Of a stretch of 64,000 bases of DNA, positions 53,387 through 62,938 are shown in pieces (within the stretch, counting starts at the first letter, position 1; the number at the start of each line of letters is the position of its first letter). The notes under the pieces were generated by a model. That model saw only the letters and a list, made by a program, of their open reading frames with translations. It did not search any database and was not told the DNA's origin. The translations under genes were made by a program, and so were the position numbers. Origin of the DNA: Alteribacter lacisalsi (GTDB lineage: Bacteria; Bacillota; Bacilli; Bacillales; Salisediminibacteriaceae); NCBI RefSeq assembly GCF_003226345.1, contig NZ_PDOF01000001.1, positions 1,674,001 to 1,738,000 of the forward strand. Direction: 5' to 3'.

Positions 53387-54847
53387 TTACCGGTCCGGAT
53401 CAATCGTGTGAAGGGCTTTTGGCCTCCTGTTTTTCAGTGGCATCGGTGCCCTGAACAGAACATCACGGAACCCTCTTCTGCTGAAGGGCATAAATGGCCA
53501 CAAATAAGGTACATGGAACGCGCGCATGGATGCAAGGAGCAGTATGAGCAATGTGACTCCGATCATATATCCCGGGACGTGGAAGAATGCACAAAGCAGT
53601 AAAAGCACAATTCGCACCAGCCGGTTTGCCAGGCTCATTTCATAGCTCGGTGTAGCAAATGAGCCAATCGCTGCAATAGAGAGGTACAGGACGACCTCGT
53701 GGGTAAACAGCCCAACTTCGATGGCCACTTCCCCAATCAGGATTGCCGCTACAAGGCCGAGGGCGGTACCAAGAGCGGTCGGAGTGTGAATAGCAGCCAT
53801 TCTTAGCATCTCTATTCCAATTTCAGCAACAATAAACTGGGCAATAAGCGGGACTTCCCCCGGTTCATCCACTCCGATGTAGGCAAGATTTTCAGGCACA
53901 AGATCACTGTTTTCCGCAAAAAGAAACCAGAGCGGGAGAAGAAAAATACTCGTCCACACCGCAGCAAACCGGACCAGCCGGAGTGCAGATCCGACAATCG
54001 GTTTATGCCGGTACTCCTCTGCATGCTGGAGATGATGCCAGAAACTGGCCGGTGTAATAATGACACTGGGTGACCCGTCTACGATGATAAGTACGTGGCC
54101 TTCAAGCAGGTGAGATGCAGCTACGTCCGGACGTTCTGTATAGCGGACAACAGGGTAAGGATTTTTATAATCCCCTAACAGAAATTCCTCGATGGTCTTA
54201 TCCCCCATTGGAAGACCGTCCGTATCGATCTCTTCAAGCCCTTTTTTTATATGTTCCACAAGACCGGGATCAGCAAGGTCAGCAATATAAGTCACGCAGC
54301 AATCCGATAATGACCTGCGGCCGACTCTGACGTATTCGTTGCGCATATTTCTATCACGGACGCGTCTTCGGATCAGACCGATGTTAAATACGAGGGTTTC
54401 TACAAAGCCATCACGTGAGCCGCGGATGACTTGTTCTGATTCAGGCTCCTGGGGACCCCGTATTTCGTATTCTCTCGTATCGATTACAATGGCTTCAGAA
54501 ACACCGTCTATGAGAAGAACTGCAGGTCCTGAGAGGATCTCAGTCACTGCGTCTTCCAAATCGTCGACCTTCTCCAGCTCCAAATAAGGAATTCTGGACT
54601 TCATAAGATGATCGAGAATATTATCTTTATCTGCCCCGTCAATATGATTTAATTCCCGTTGAATCTGGGTCAGAGCTTCATCCTTGGCAAAAGCGTCCAG
54701 TGTAAAAAGCGCCATATCAATGCCGCCGTATTTCAGTTCGAGAAAAATAAGATCAAAGCTTTTATCTACAGCGAGCTCCTTTTTCAGATAGTCGATGTTT
54801 TTAGTTAAATTCACTGATACAGGCTGCTTTTTCGGGTTTTGTTTCAT
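53387..54847 (-). CDS. GerA-family spore germination protein, SpoVAF-like
   Basis: A 486-residue GerA-type A subunit. The soluble N-terminal two-thirds has LTKNIDYLKKELAVDKSFDLIF and RGSRDGFVETLVFNIGLIRRRVRDRNMRNEYVRVGRRS, followed by five or so membrane helices and the proline-rich end PFMPFSRRGFRDVLFRAPM. No B or C subunit gene is next to it, which fits SpoVAF rather than a full GerA receptor. SpoVAF partners FigP (YqhR). GGAGGTGGTGCGG precedes the ATG at 54847. Tandem structured repeats lie upstream. Confidence 0.75.
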   Translation of the reverse strand: MKQNPKKQPVSVNLTKNIDYLKKELAVDKSFDLIFLELKYGGIDMALFTLDAFAKDEALTQIQRELNHIDGADKDNILDHLMKSRIPYLELEKVDDLEDAVTEILSGPAVLLIDGVSEAIVIDTREYEIRGPQEPESEQVIRGSRDGFVETLVFNIGLIRRRVRDRNMRNEYVRVGRRSLSDCCVTYIADLADPGLVEHIKKGLEEIDTDGLPMGDKTIEEFLLGDYKNPYPVVRYTERPDVAASHLLEGHVLIIVDGSPSVIITPASFWHHLQHAEEYRHKPIVGSALRLVRFAAVWTSIFLLPLWFLFAENSDLVPENLAYIGVDEPGEVPLIAQFIVAEIGIEMLRMAAIHTPTALGTALGLVAAILIGEVAIEVGLFTHEVVLYLSIAAIGSFATPSYEMSLANRLVRIVLLLLCAFFHVPGYMIGVTLLILLLASMRAFHVPYLWPFMPFSRRGFRDVLFRAPMPLKNRRPKALHTIDPDR

Positions 54848-54905
54848 TCCGCACCACCTCCGCTCCAACTCATTTTCTGCCAAAGAAACAAAAATCATGC
54901 ATAGA

Positions 54906-55247
54906 GGTTGATACGCAAGGTATGCTTCTCACCTTGCGTATCAACCTCTGAGGCAATGCGCAGCCGCTTCAAGGTTCTGCTGTCTGACCGGCGTCTCTTC
55001 CGGTCAGGCTGAAGCGTGTGGAGCCATTACAGGCACATAAAAATAATAACGCAAGGTATGCTTCTCACCTTGCGTATCAACCTCTGAGGCAATGCGCAGC
55101 CGCTTCAAGGTTCTGCTGTCTGACCGGCGTCTCTTCCGGTCAGGCTGAAGCGTGTGGAGCCATTGCAGGCACATAAAAATAAAAAAGCAAGGTACGCTTC
55201 TCACCTTGTGTATCAACCTCTGAGGCAATGCACTCAGCCGCTTCAAT
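54906..55247. repeat. Tandem repeat, 136-bp period, 2.5 copies, structured
   Basis: Units start near 54913, 55049 and 55185 (the third is cut short after about 62 bp). Units 1 and 2 are almost identical. Each begins with a hairpin; in unit 1 it is a perfect 15-bp stem GTTGATACGCAAGGT / ACCTTGCGTATCAAC. Each full unit then holds a nested hairpin CGCTTCA / TGAAGCG enclosing GACCGG / CCGGTC. There is no cas gene or spacer-like variation, so this is not CRISPR. Confidence 0.85.
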
Positions 55248-55249
55248 AA

Positions 55250-55288
55250 CAAAGCACCCCAAAAGTTAACTCTAACTTTTGGGGTGCA
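55250..55288 (-). terminator. Terminator-like hairpin behind gluP
   Basis: Perfect stem GCACCCCAAAAGTTA / TAACTTTTGGGGTGC. On the minus strand the tail is TTTGTTATT, a weak T-run. Confidence 0.65.
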
Positions 55289-55319
55289 CATTAAGTTTAT
55301 TGTTCTTCAGGGCTCAGGG

Positions 55320-56876
55320 TTATTTTCTTCGTTCGATTTCTTGTGCAAGTTCCTGAAACTGGCTGTTATCCGGTTCGATCTCAAGCGCCCTTGTAACAGA
55401 CATTTCAGCAGCATCGAGGTCCCCCTTTTCCATAAAGACAAGTGCCAGATTATAGTGGGCAGGAGCAAACTCTTCATCCAAATCGAGTGCGGTTTCGAAG
55501 TACTGTCCGGCTTCATCGTACTGTTCTTCCATTGCATACGTATTTCCCAGCAGAAACCAGACTTCCTTTGACTCTGCACCGCCTTCAGCTGCCAGAGTCA
55601 GATAACGCCGCGCCTCTGTGTATTCTTCTTCCTGATAATACTCCTGCCCAATCTGGGCGTAAGCGAGATAACCGCTCCCGTCCTGCGGTTTTGTATATCC
55701 GTAGACCAGCAGACTTCCCAGACCGGCTGCTGTCAGGAGAAGTGCGGCTGCTCTGCGCGGGGCACGAAAAGGCGACTGCGGCAGATTTACGATCGCTGAG
55801 GCGAAAAATCCACCAACCAGGCCGCCGATATGGGCACCGTTATCAATCATAGGTACGAGAAATCCCAGGGTAAGATTGATCCCGAGAATCACAAGCACAC
55901 TCATGCCCATCGTCCTGAAAAACAGGCGGCGGTGCTTTACACCAAAATAGAGAAGTGCCCCAAAGCATCCAAATATGGCACCACTTGCCCCGGCGGACAC
56001 CTGTTCGTTAAAAGCAAAACTTGCTGCTGATCCCGTAAGACCCGCCATGAAATAAATAAAGATAAACCGTAAAGTACCGTAGATACGCTCAACAGCCCCG
56101 CCGAGGTAAAAAAGAGCAAGACTGTTCATAAATAGGTGTAAAAAACCGATGTGCAGAAACATGGCACTGAAAAAACGCCACCACTCCCCATCATGAATGA
56201 GCGGGTTAAATTTAGCCCCAAAATCAATCAGTGTGCGAATATCAGTAGATGAGCCTTCCTGCTCCACGAGCATGTACATCCCCACGATGGAAAATAAAAG
56301 CAGAAAAGTAAATACCGGTCTGCCGTACAGAAATAGATTTCGTTCATCTTCTGTTCTTCTGTCAGATTCCTTCCTCACCTGGTTTCTCAGGGAACGGATC
56401 AGTGTTTCCGGGTCCTCCACCTGCTGCAGAGGTATAAAATCCGGTGTTTCACGAAGGCTCCACTCTGTCGCCAGGGGAAACATGACCTCTTCTTTGCTGC
56501 CTTCTGTTATTAAAATAGTACGAAGCTGCTTTTTTCCACCTGCTGTTAATGGGAGGGGACGGTCCCCGTCCAACGCCCACGAATCAACGGGCTCGTAGAG
56601 ACTTACAATCAGATTAACAACGTTTGCCTGTCGCAGGCTCAGCTTTTTTCGGACATCATCTGCCCGCTGCTTTGCTTTTTCCACTTCTTCCCGGAACTCA
56701 CGGCCCCAGTCAAGATCCCGGAGAACAACCCGGATAATCTGATACGGTTCTTTCCGATCGTCTTCAATCCACGCTTCATCCCTGTTTTTCGAAAGATGAA
56801 CAAGCCGCATACCTTCCTTATTCACGAGGTGGTACAAAAGCTCCCAGAACCTTAGTTCCTGAGTTATCGGGTTCAT
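55320..56876 (-). CDS. gluP: Rhomboid intramembrane serine protease GluP with TPR tail
   Basis: A 518-residue protein: soluble N-terminal domain (about 1-180), rhomboid core with seven membrane helices, and a C-terminal TPR region (about 395-518). The catalytic serine is Ser298 in GASGAIFG and the histidine His349 in NGAHIGG; LHIGFLHLFMNSLALF carries the family's His and Asn. In B. subtilis GluP (YqgP) also affects glucose export and works with FtsH on a Mg transporter. Its start overlaps the HAD gene by 4 nt. Confidence 0.94.
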   Translation of the reverse strand: MNPITQELRFWELLYHLVNKEGMRLVHLSKNRDEAWIEDDRKEPYQIIRVVLRDLDWGREFREEVEKAKQRADDVRKKLSLRQANVVNLIVSLYEPVDSWALDGDRPLPLTAGGKKQLRTILITEGSKEEVMFPLATEWSLRETPDFIPLQQVEDPETLIRSLRNQVRKESDRRTEDERNLFLYGRPVFTFLLLFSIVGMYMLVEQEGSSTDIRTLIDFGAKFNPLIHDGEWWRFFSAMFLHIGFLHLFMNSLALFYLGGAVERIYGTLRFIFIYFMAGLTGSAASFAFNEQVSAGASGAIFGCFGALLYFGVKHRRLFFRTMGMSVLVILGINLTLGFLVPMIDNGAHIGGLVGGFFASAIVNLPQSPFRAPRRAAALLLTAAGLGSLLVYGYTKPQDGSGYLAYAQIGQEYYQEEEYTEARRYLTLAAEGGAESKEVWFLLGNTYAMEEQYDEAGQYFETALDLDEEFAPAHYNLALVFMEKGDLDAAEMSVTRALEIEPDNSQFQELAQEIERRK

Positions 56877-57613
56877 CGGCCCCCTCCTGACACCTGCAAT
56901 TCAAAAAATGTCTTTACTTCTTTAAGAGTTACGCACTCAGCAACCGGTTCATGACTGGTATGACGGTTCTCTTTCCTTGTATTCATAAACAGACTGTCCC
57001 AGCCGGCATCAATAGCTCCGGCTACGTCATGTTTCCATGAATCCCCGATGAAAAGCCGCGGTTCATTCAGTTCAAACTGCTGTTCTGCGAGACGAAAGAT
57101 TGAAGGATCCGGCTTCGCACAGCCTGCTTCTTCACTGACAATCATCCGGTCAGGTGTAATCCAGTCTGAAACAGCCAGCTTTTTAAGTTTATTGTACTGC
57201 GTATCAATTGTGCCATTTGTAATAATTCCAAGCTGAACATTATGTTCACTAAGCATTTCAAATAGGTCATACAGTCCTGCAAAAGGGACCGTAAAGTCGT
57301 CGACTATTTGGTAATACCGCTCGTGAAACCTGTCCGCTTCCGCCTCTCCGAGAGGAAGTGAAAGTTCTCTCATCGTTTCATTAAACCGCATGCGGCGGTA
57401 TTCTCTGCCGCTCACTTTCTTTTGTTCAAACAAGCCCCAGTACCGGTCGCTGTTACGCTTGAATACGGGGAAAAAGTCTGTGAAATCGATGTGGCCGCAC
57501 CCCTGCTCAGGCTGTATTAATGTATGAAAACAGTCCTTCATCGCCCGCTTAAACGCAGACTCATGACTGAATAACGTATTATCAAGATCAAAGCAGACAC
57601 TGTTCCATTTCAT
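56873..57613 (-). CDS. HAD-superfamily hydrolase (YjjG/haloacid dehalogenase-like)
   Basis: A 246-residue phosphatase with motif I CFDLDNTLF (nucleophile Asp), an alpha-helical cap, motif II IITNGT, and motif III/IV region EAGCAKPDPSIF and FIGDSWKHDVAGAIDAGW. Likely acts on a small phosphorylated metabolite or nucleotide. It overlaps gluP by 4 nt. Confidence 0.85.
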   Translation of the reverse strand: MKWNSVCFDLDNTLFSHESAFKRAMKDCFHTLIQPEQGCGHIDFTDFFPVFKRNSDRYWGLFEQKKVSGREYRRMRFNETMRELSLPLGEAEADRFHERYYQIVDDFTVPFAGLYDLFEMLSEHNVQLGIITNGTIDTQYNKLKKLAVSDWITPDRMIVSEEAGCAKPDPSIFRLAEQQFELNEPRLFIGDSWKHDVAGAIDAGWDSLFMNTRKENRHTSHEPVAECVTLKEVKTFFELQVSGGGR

Positions 57614-57730
57614 GACACGTCCCCCTTTTGTGACAGTATAGCAAACCGGACCTGTTTTCTGCGATGAAAAACGCTCCGTTTGGCGTTTACAGCAGTATAC
57701 TCTAAAGTTAAGTTCGAACCATTATAAACG

Positions 57731-57763
57731 AAAGAGGTTCTGAACACGGTCCAGAACCTCTTT
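57731..57763 (-). terminator. Hairpin behind the 59-aa protein gene
   Basis: AAAGAGGTTCTG / CAGAACCTCTTT perfect stem. The T-run is poor; it may act mainly as an RNA end-stabilising hairpin. Confidence 0.55.
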
Positions 57764-57772
57764 CTGCCTTAT

Positions 57773-57952
57773 TTACCTGATTACCTGTGAAATCATCCGG
57801 CTTCTCACGGCAGGAATTCTCATCACCGAACTGACGGCTAAGCGTCGCAGCCAGGGACGTTTTAAAAAGGCATTGATAATCCGGTACCGTGTCCGATACA
57901 GAAAGAACGCACCGATCACTGAAGCAGCCAGCCATAACACCCTGCTTTCCAT
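57773..57952 (-). CDS. Small membrane protein, 59 aa
   Basis: A short protein with one N-terminal membrane helix (VLWLAASVIGAFFLY) and a basic C-terminal half (RTRYRIINAFLKRPWLRRL). The ATG at 57952 follows AAAGGAGGG. Function unknown. It is downstream of ldh in the same direction. Confidence 0.65.
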   Translation of the reverse strand: MESRVLWLAASVIGAFFLYRTRYRIINAFLKRPWLRRLAVSSVMRIPAVRSRMISQVIR

Positions 57953-58013
57953 GCCTATCCCTCCTTTTATAGGGTTAGGGTGGGCCGGATTATCTAAACT
58001 TATCCGGCAGAAA

Positions 58014-59030
<1,017 letters not shown>

Positions 59031-59081
59031 TCATTTTTAGTGTACCTCATTTACTGGTTTGGAAAACGTGTTTACAATTAG

Positions 59082-59111
59082 ATTGTACACTATTTCACAA
59101 ACTTAAGTGAA
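59082..59111 (-). promoter_or_regulatory. ldh promoter with Rex-like operator
   Basis: On the minus strand TTCACT (59106-59111), 18 bp, TACAAT (59082-59087). Inside, 59083-59100 reads TTGTGAAATAGTGTACAA, a near match to the redox repressor Rex site TTGTGAANNNNTTCACAA. Confidence 0.65.
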
Positions 59112-59161
59112 GCAAAAGCAGGTAAATTTTTGACAAATTTATGAAAATTCCTGCTTTTATC

Positions 59162-60178
59162 TCAACTCCCGATATATTTTGAGTAAATGGATCTCGCTCT
59201 CGTGACATCCTCTGTACCCTGAATCAGTGCGCGGCCATCTGAAAACAGAACAAGCCTGATCTCCTCATCAAGATCTGCTCTCAGCAGAAATGGTGTTTTC
59301 TTTACTTCGGCGACTTTCCCGAGCCGCTTCTCCCATTCACTGAGATCAATCTCTTGTTTACTTTGAAACTGTACAGTGTCTCTGCCGCAAAGTGTGGATA
59401 TACCGCTGTCTTCCAGACTGTTTAGAAATGGATATTCTTTCGTTCCGCAGGTCGGGCAGTCTTCCCGCTTTTTCAGTTTCATTTCAAACCTGCTGTTCTG
59501 CCAAATATCGAACGTGAGGAGAGTATTTCTGACAGCTTTTCGGTTTCCGGTAAGCAGCTTAAGCCCTTCAGCCGATTGATAGCTTGCAGCAAGGTCAACC
59601 GCCATGGAAAGTACCCCGACTGTATCGCAAGTCTGGCCTCCTGCTGCCCCCGGTTCAACCATACAGCGCAGGCACGGTGTTTCTCCAGGAATAAAAGAAG
59701 CCTGCATCCCCCTTGCGCTAACAGCTCCTCCATAAATGTACGGCACTTCTTCATGAAATGCGGCATCGTTAATAAGGAAACGGGTTTCAAAGTTGTCCGT
59801 TCCGTCGATGACAAGATCACAACCGGCAAGGAGATCAAGAATGTTTTCTTTCGTTACATCAGTAACATGAGCAGTGTACTGTATAGAAGAATTAATCTTC
59901 TCCAGCTGCTCTTTCGCAGCCTGAGCTTTCGCTTTAAGTGAGTCGGCATCTGTCTCAGCAAACAGCATCTGCCGTTGCAGATTACTCTCTTCTACATAGT
60001 CCCTATCTGCAAACACAATATGGCCGGTTCCTGCTCTGGCAAGGTGGTTGGCAATTACCGTTCCCAGGGCGCCCATTCCTACAATCAGCACCTTTTTATG
60101 TGCGAGCATTTCCTGTCCTTCCATTCCTACAGGACTGAACAGCATCTGCCTTGAATAGCGTTTCCATTTGTCAGACAT
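59162..60178 (-). CDS. ThiF/MoeB family adenylyltransferase
   Basis: A 338-residue E1-like enzyme: nucleotide-binding VGMGALGTVIANHLARAG near residue 34, FADRDYVEESNLQRQMLF, DGTDNFETRFLINDA, and two CXXC pairs (CLRC, CPTC) for zinc. It activates a sulfur-carrier protein's C-terminus (ThiS or MoaD). No thiamine or molybdopterin genes are adjacent, so the partner is undecided. The C-terminal 70 residues lack a rhodanese domain. Confidence 0.85.
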   Translation of the reverse strand: MSDKWKRYSRQMLFSPVGMEGQEMLAHKKVLIVGMGALGTVIANHLARAGTGHIVFADRDYVEESNLQRQMLFAETDADSLKAKAQAAKEQLEKINSSIQYTAHVTDVTKENILDLLAGCDLVIDGTDNFETRFLINDAAFHEEVPYIYGGAVSARGMQASFIPGETPCLRCMVEPGAAGGQTCDTVGVLSMAVDLAASYQSAEGLKLLTGNRKAVRNTLLTFDIWQNSRFEMKLKKREDCPTCGTKEYPFLNSLEDSGISTLCGRDTVQFQSKQEIDLSEWEKRLGKVAEVKKTPFLLRADLDEEIRLVLFSDGRALIQGTEDVTRARSIYSKYIGS

Positions 60179-60262
60179 CGGCAGTCCTCCTTACGTTCCA
60201 TTCATAACTGCTGTACTTTATTCTACACGCATGTGAAAACAGAGGCGAGCATTCTGCATGAG

Positions 60263-61057
60263 CTACATGAGCATCACGGCAGCCCCGTATCCCAGCAGGA
60301 CAGAAGACAACGTGCACAGGTGATTCACCGCATCGTTGTCGAGCCATCGGAACCCTCTGACGTGTCTAACAGGGCAGCCGCAGTGAAACTCCCGTTCGGT
60401 TTTAACTTTGCACACACGGCACTGGTAAAGGGATTGAACGGTTCCTCCTGCGAGCGTATCAATCACCTGCCCGCAGAACCCGGCAGCACCTGCAAGAATG
60501 AAAAGGAACATGTCAATCTCCTCTCCTGTAATACCGGAAAAAAGCCAGGCACCGATCGAAACCACAGCGGTCCCTGCCAGTGCTCCACCAGTCCCTGCTG
60601 CACTTACGGCCCCTGACCTCCCCTGCTTCACACGCTCAAATCGCAGAATATCGATCGGCCGGCTCCGGCTTAGCCGTCCAAACTCAGAGGCCCATGTATC
60701 ACTTGCTGCACCTGCAAAACCTGCTGTAAAGGCAACGATCCATGCCGGATCGGAAGTTAGTATGTAAAAAATTCCAGCAGAAGCAGGCCATCCGCCGTTC
60801 GCCAGCACCTGTCCCCAGTCACGCCGATTCCCTTTCGCGGCTGTCTGCTCCTTTGGAAGCCTGCTGTCCAGTAACTTCCCAAGTGCTGATGACGTGATAA
60901 AAAACAGAGCAAGAACAAACAGACCTTACAAATCATAAGCTGCACCTACAACAAAGGCAGTCAAAATCGCGGCAGCCGTACCGCTTCTGGTGAGAGATCC
61001 TTTCCAGTAGGCCGCAACGGCAAGAAATATTATACCGGCCGCAAGAAACAGAGTCAT
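60263..61057 (-). pseudogene. DUF92 membrane protein gene with in-frame stop
   Basis: A DUF92 gene of about 265 codons starts at ATG 61057, overlapping the 5-FCL stop as ATGA. It reads MTLFLAAGIIFLAVAAYWK, TAAAILTAFVVGAAYDL, then TAA (60926-60928, codon 44). The same frame then continues with GLFVLALFFITSSALGK, GFAGAASDTWASEFG and the remaining family sequence to 60263. The longest intact frame starts at 60808. Either a nonsense mutation, read-through, reinitiation, or a sequencing error explains this. Confidence 0.75.
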
Positions 61058-61614
61058 ATAACCCCATTTTCAGTTATCAGCTGTTTGACAGGCTGATCAT
61101 GAGGCTCCACTGGGATGGACTCGGCGAGCTGTGCTGAGTACAAAAGGGAGCATGTGGGAACATCCGAATGACGGGCAAGGAAACGGTCATAATACCCACC
61201 GCCAAATCCGATGCGCCAGCCTTCCTCTGTATATACCACACCAGGAACAATAACAAGATCCAGCCTCTGATCCTCAATCGGCCTGCACCTTAAGGGATTT
61301 GGTTCTTTCAGTCCGTAAAAGCTGTCTTCAAGATCGTCGAAGGACGTGATTGAATAAAAAGTTAGTGATTTAGTCTCCGGGTCGCATTTCGGGGCGGCCA
61401 TCACCTTCCCCAATCGCCATCCTTCTTCCAGAACGGCCCAGGTATCCACTTCCGTTCCCCGGGAAATGGTGATGCCAACTGTCCTGGCATTCTGCCAAGC
61501 AGACAGCGTAAAAAGTGCGTTGTGAATACGCCTGTTTTTTTCTGACAGAGATTTACTTTGTTCTTTTTCAAGCCGGCCCATGACGGTTTTTCGGAGTGTC
61601 TGTTTATCCTGCAT
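61054..61614 (-). CDS. yqgN: 5-formyltetrahydrofolate cyclo-ligase
   Basis: ATP-dependent conversion of 5-formyl- to 5,10-methenyl-tetrahydrofolate. A 186-residue protein: basic ATP region LRKTVMGRL, PKCDPETKSLTFY, VPGVVYTEEGWRIGFGGGYYDRFL. It overlaps the DUF92 reading frame and follows rpmG by about 120 bp. Confidence 0.93.
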   Translation of the reverse strand: MQDKQTLRKTVMGRLEKEQSKSLSEKNRRIHNALFTLSAWQNARTVGITISRGTEVDTWAVLEEGWRLGKVMAAPKCDPETKSLTFYSITSFDDLEDSFYGLKEPNPLRCRPIEDQRLDLVIVPGVVYTEEGWRIGFGGGYYDRFLARHSDVPTCSLLYSAQLAESIPVEPHDQPVKQLITENGVI

Positions 61615-61694
61615 GTATACACCTCCAACAAGTATTTACAACAGGGTGGTTTCGTATAGAATCAATGCTGTTAAGCCTTAGCAAAACAGGGTAC

Positions 61695-61726
61695 TAAAAA
61701 AAGCGACCTTTAATAAAGTCGCTTTT
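61695..61726 (-). terminator. Terminator of rpmG
   Basis: AGCGAC / GTCGCT hairpin (AAAGCGAC, GTCGCTTT) followed on the minus strand by seven T. Confidence 0.8.
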
Positions 61727-61733
61727 CCTTCCA

Positions 61734-61883
61734 TTACTTCGTTTCTTTGTGCAAAGTGTGACGCTTCAGTCTCGGGCTGTATTTCTTCAGCTCGATACGG
61801 TCAGGGTTATTACGTTTATTTTTCTTCGTAATGTAGTTACGATCGCCAGTCTCAGTGCAGGCAAGAGTTACTTGTACGCGCAT
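61734..61883 (-). CDS. rpmG: Ribosomal protein L33 (bL33), zinc-ligand-poor form
   Basis: A 49-residue protein, [17 protein letters not shown] then [31 protein letters not shown]. It matches bL33. Of the usual zinc cysteines only Cys9 remains; the others are Thr and Ser, so it cannot form the standard zinc ribbon (C-minus type). GGAGGGAGATATC precedes the ATG. It is too short for most ORF callers. Confidence 0.93.
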   Translation of the reverse strand: MRVQVTLACTETGDRNYITKKNKRNNPDRIELKKYSPRLKRHTLHKETK

Positions 61884-61968
61884 GATATCTCCCTCCAAAC
61901 TCTAATCTTTACTCATACTTTTAAAATATAGCAAAAACATGGGAGACAATCAAGAGTTTAGCTCGTAT

Positions 61969-62592
61969 TTACTCGTTTACAATTGAACGGGCCGTCCCTG
62001 CACCTGAACTTAGCAGTCCCAGATACTGTGCATGAGCGTCTTCGAGCCAGAGAAGATCTTCATGCTTCATCTCCCACTCGTAAAAATAGCCGCTTTCGTC
62101 CGGCTGCAGAACCATGTGGTACTCAAGCCCCCAGCCGTGACTGAACTGAACGATCGGCTGCATAGCTGCGTGTTCCGTTTCGTGACGGCCTGCCTCATCC
62201 AGAAGGGTAGTGGAATACTTACACATAGTCTCCTGACTTGTCATGCCTCCGAACAGTGCATAGCAGTTTCGGTCATGAACAATCAGGGATTCCTGACTTG
62301 GTGAATAGTAAACAACTTCTGCTCCCCTTGCAATCATTTCATAGCGGATATTCAATCTAACCGTTGTTTCCTCCGTTCCCTCATTGGATACAACCAGTTT
62401 ATTGATTGTACGATTCTGGCTTTTCATCGGCAGGTGAATCCATTTCCAGCGGATCTCGCCCGTCTGTCCCTCTTTATATCGCAGCGGCGAATCACTCTGA
62501 TTATAAATCGCAGTCTGATGTTTACGTCCTACAATGAATGTACTGTGCTTTTTCCATGACGATACACGTTCAGTCAGATGATTAACACGCAC
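61969..62592 (-). CDS. Unknown protein, 207 aa
   Basis: Not recognised. A soluble, beta-rich looking protein with several Tyr/Trp-rich strands (RLNIRYEMIARGAEVVYYSPSQ, GYFYEWEMKHEDLLWLEDAHAQYL). Starts MRVNHLTERVSSW after GGAGGGAGAAGG. No membrane segment or signal peptide. It stands between rpmG and the divergent membrane protein, with no clear operon partner. Confidence 0.7.
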   Translation of the reverse strand: MRVNHLTERVSSWKKHSTFIVGRKHQTAIYNQSDSPLRYKEGQTGEIRWKWIHLPMKSQNRTINKLVVSNEGTEETTVRLNIRYEMIARGAEVVYYSPSQESLIVHDRNCYALFGGMTSQETMCKYSTTLLDEAGRHETEHAAMQPIVQFSHGWGLEYHMVLQPDESGYFYEWEMKHEDLLWLEDAHAQYLGLLSSGAGTARSIVNE

Positions 62593-62938
62593 CCTTCTCC
62601 CTCCTGCTTCATTCGTATTTTTTCTCCGTCTTGTACTATCTTTATCTTACTTAAAGTACCTCCTGCCAACAAGAAGGCGAAATTGTCACAGTTTGTCACA
62701 CGCCTGTCCAGCATGGAAAAAAACACCCTCATTTTTTTAAAACACTATTTGAAGAAGATGTGGAAAGTAATTTTTCTTCATCTTTCCCTTAAATAAACTT
62801 TATATTTGGCGAATGATGTTAAGGTTCACTGCTTCAATTCGACAAAAACGGAGATTTCTTCCGAAAGTCTCTGGTCAGACATGAAAAAAATGTGGTATAA
62901 CAATACCGTACATTGGGATTAGGGAGGACACGATAATT
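62593..62938. other. Intergenic region before the plus-strand gene pair
   Basis: 346 bp without a gene between divergent transcripts. A possible plus-strand -10 GTATAA near 62893 precedes 62939. The AT-rich middle has weak pairing between GATGTGGAAAG and CTTTCCC near 62757-62790. Nothing firm. Confidence 0.35.

Larger units (their letters stand above)
54848..55319. other. 472-bp non-coding interval with tandem repeats
   Basis: Consists mainly of the 136-bp tandem repeats described below, flanked by the spoVAF start side and the gluP terminator. No protein gene. Confidence 0.8.

Noticed and set aside
54906-55247. CRISPR array
   Set aside because: The 136-bp units are almost identical throughout, with no short repeats separated by unique spacers, and no cas genes are near.
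60757-60945. 62-codon minus-strand frame overlapping the DUF92 gene
   Set aside because: It is out of frame with the conserved DUF92 sequence; the true frame is explained by an in-frame stop, not a frameshift.
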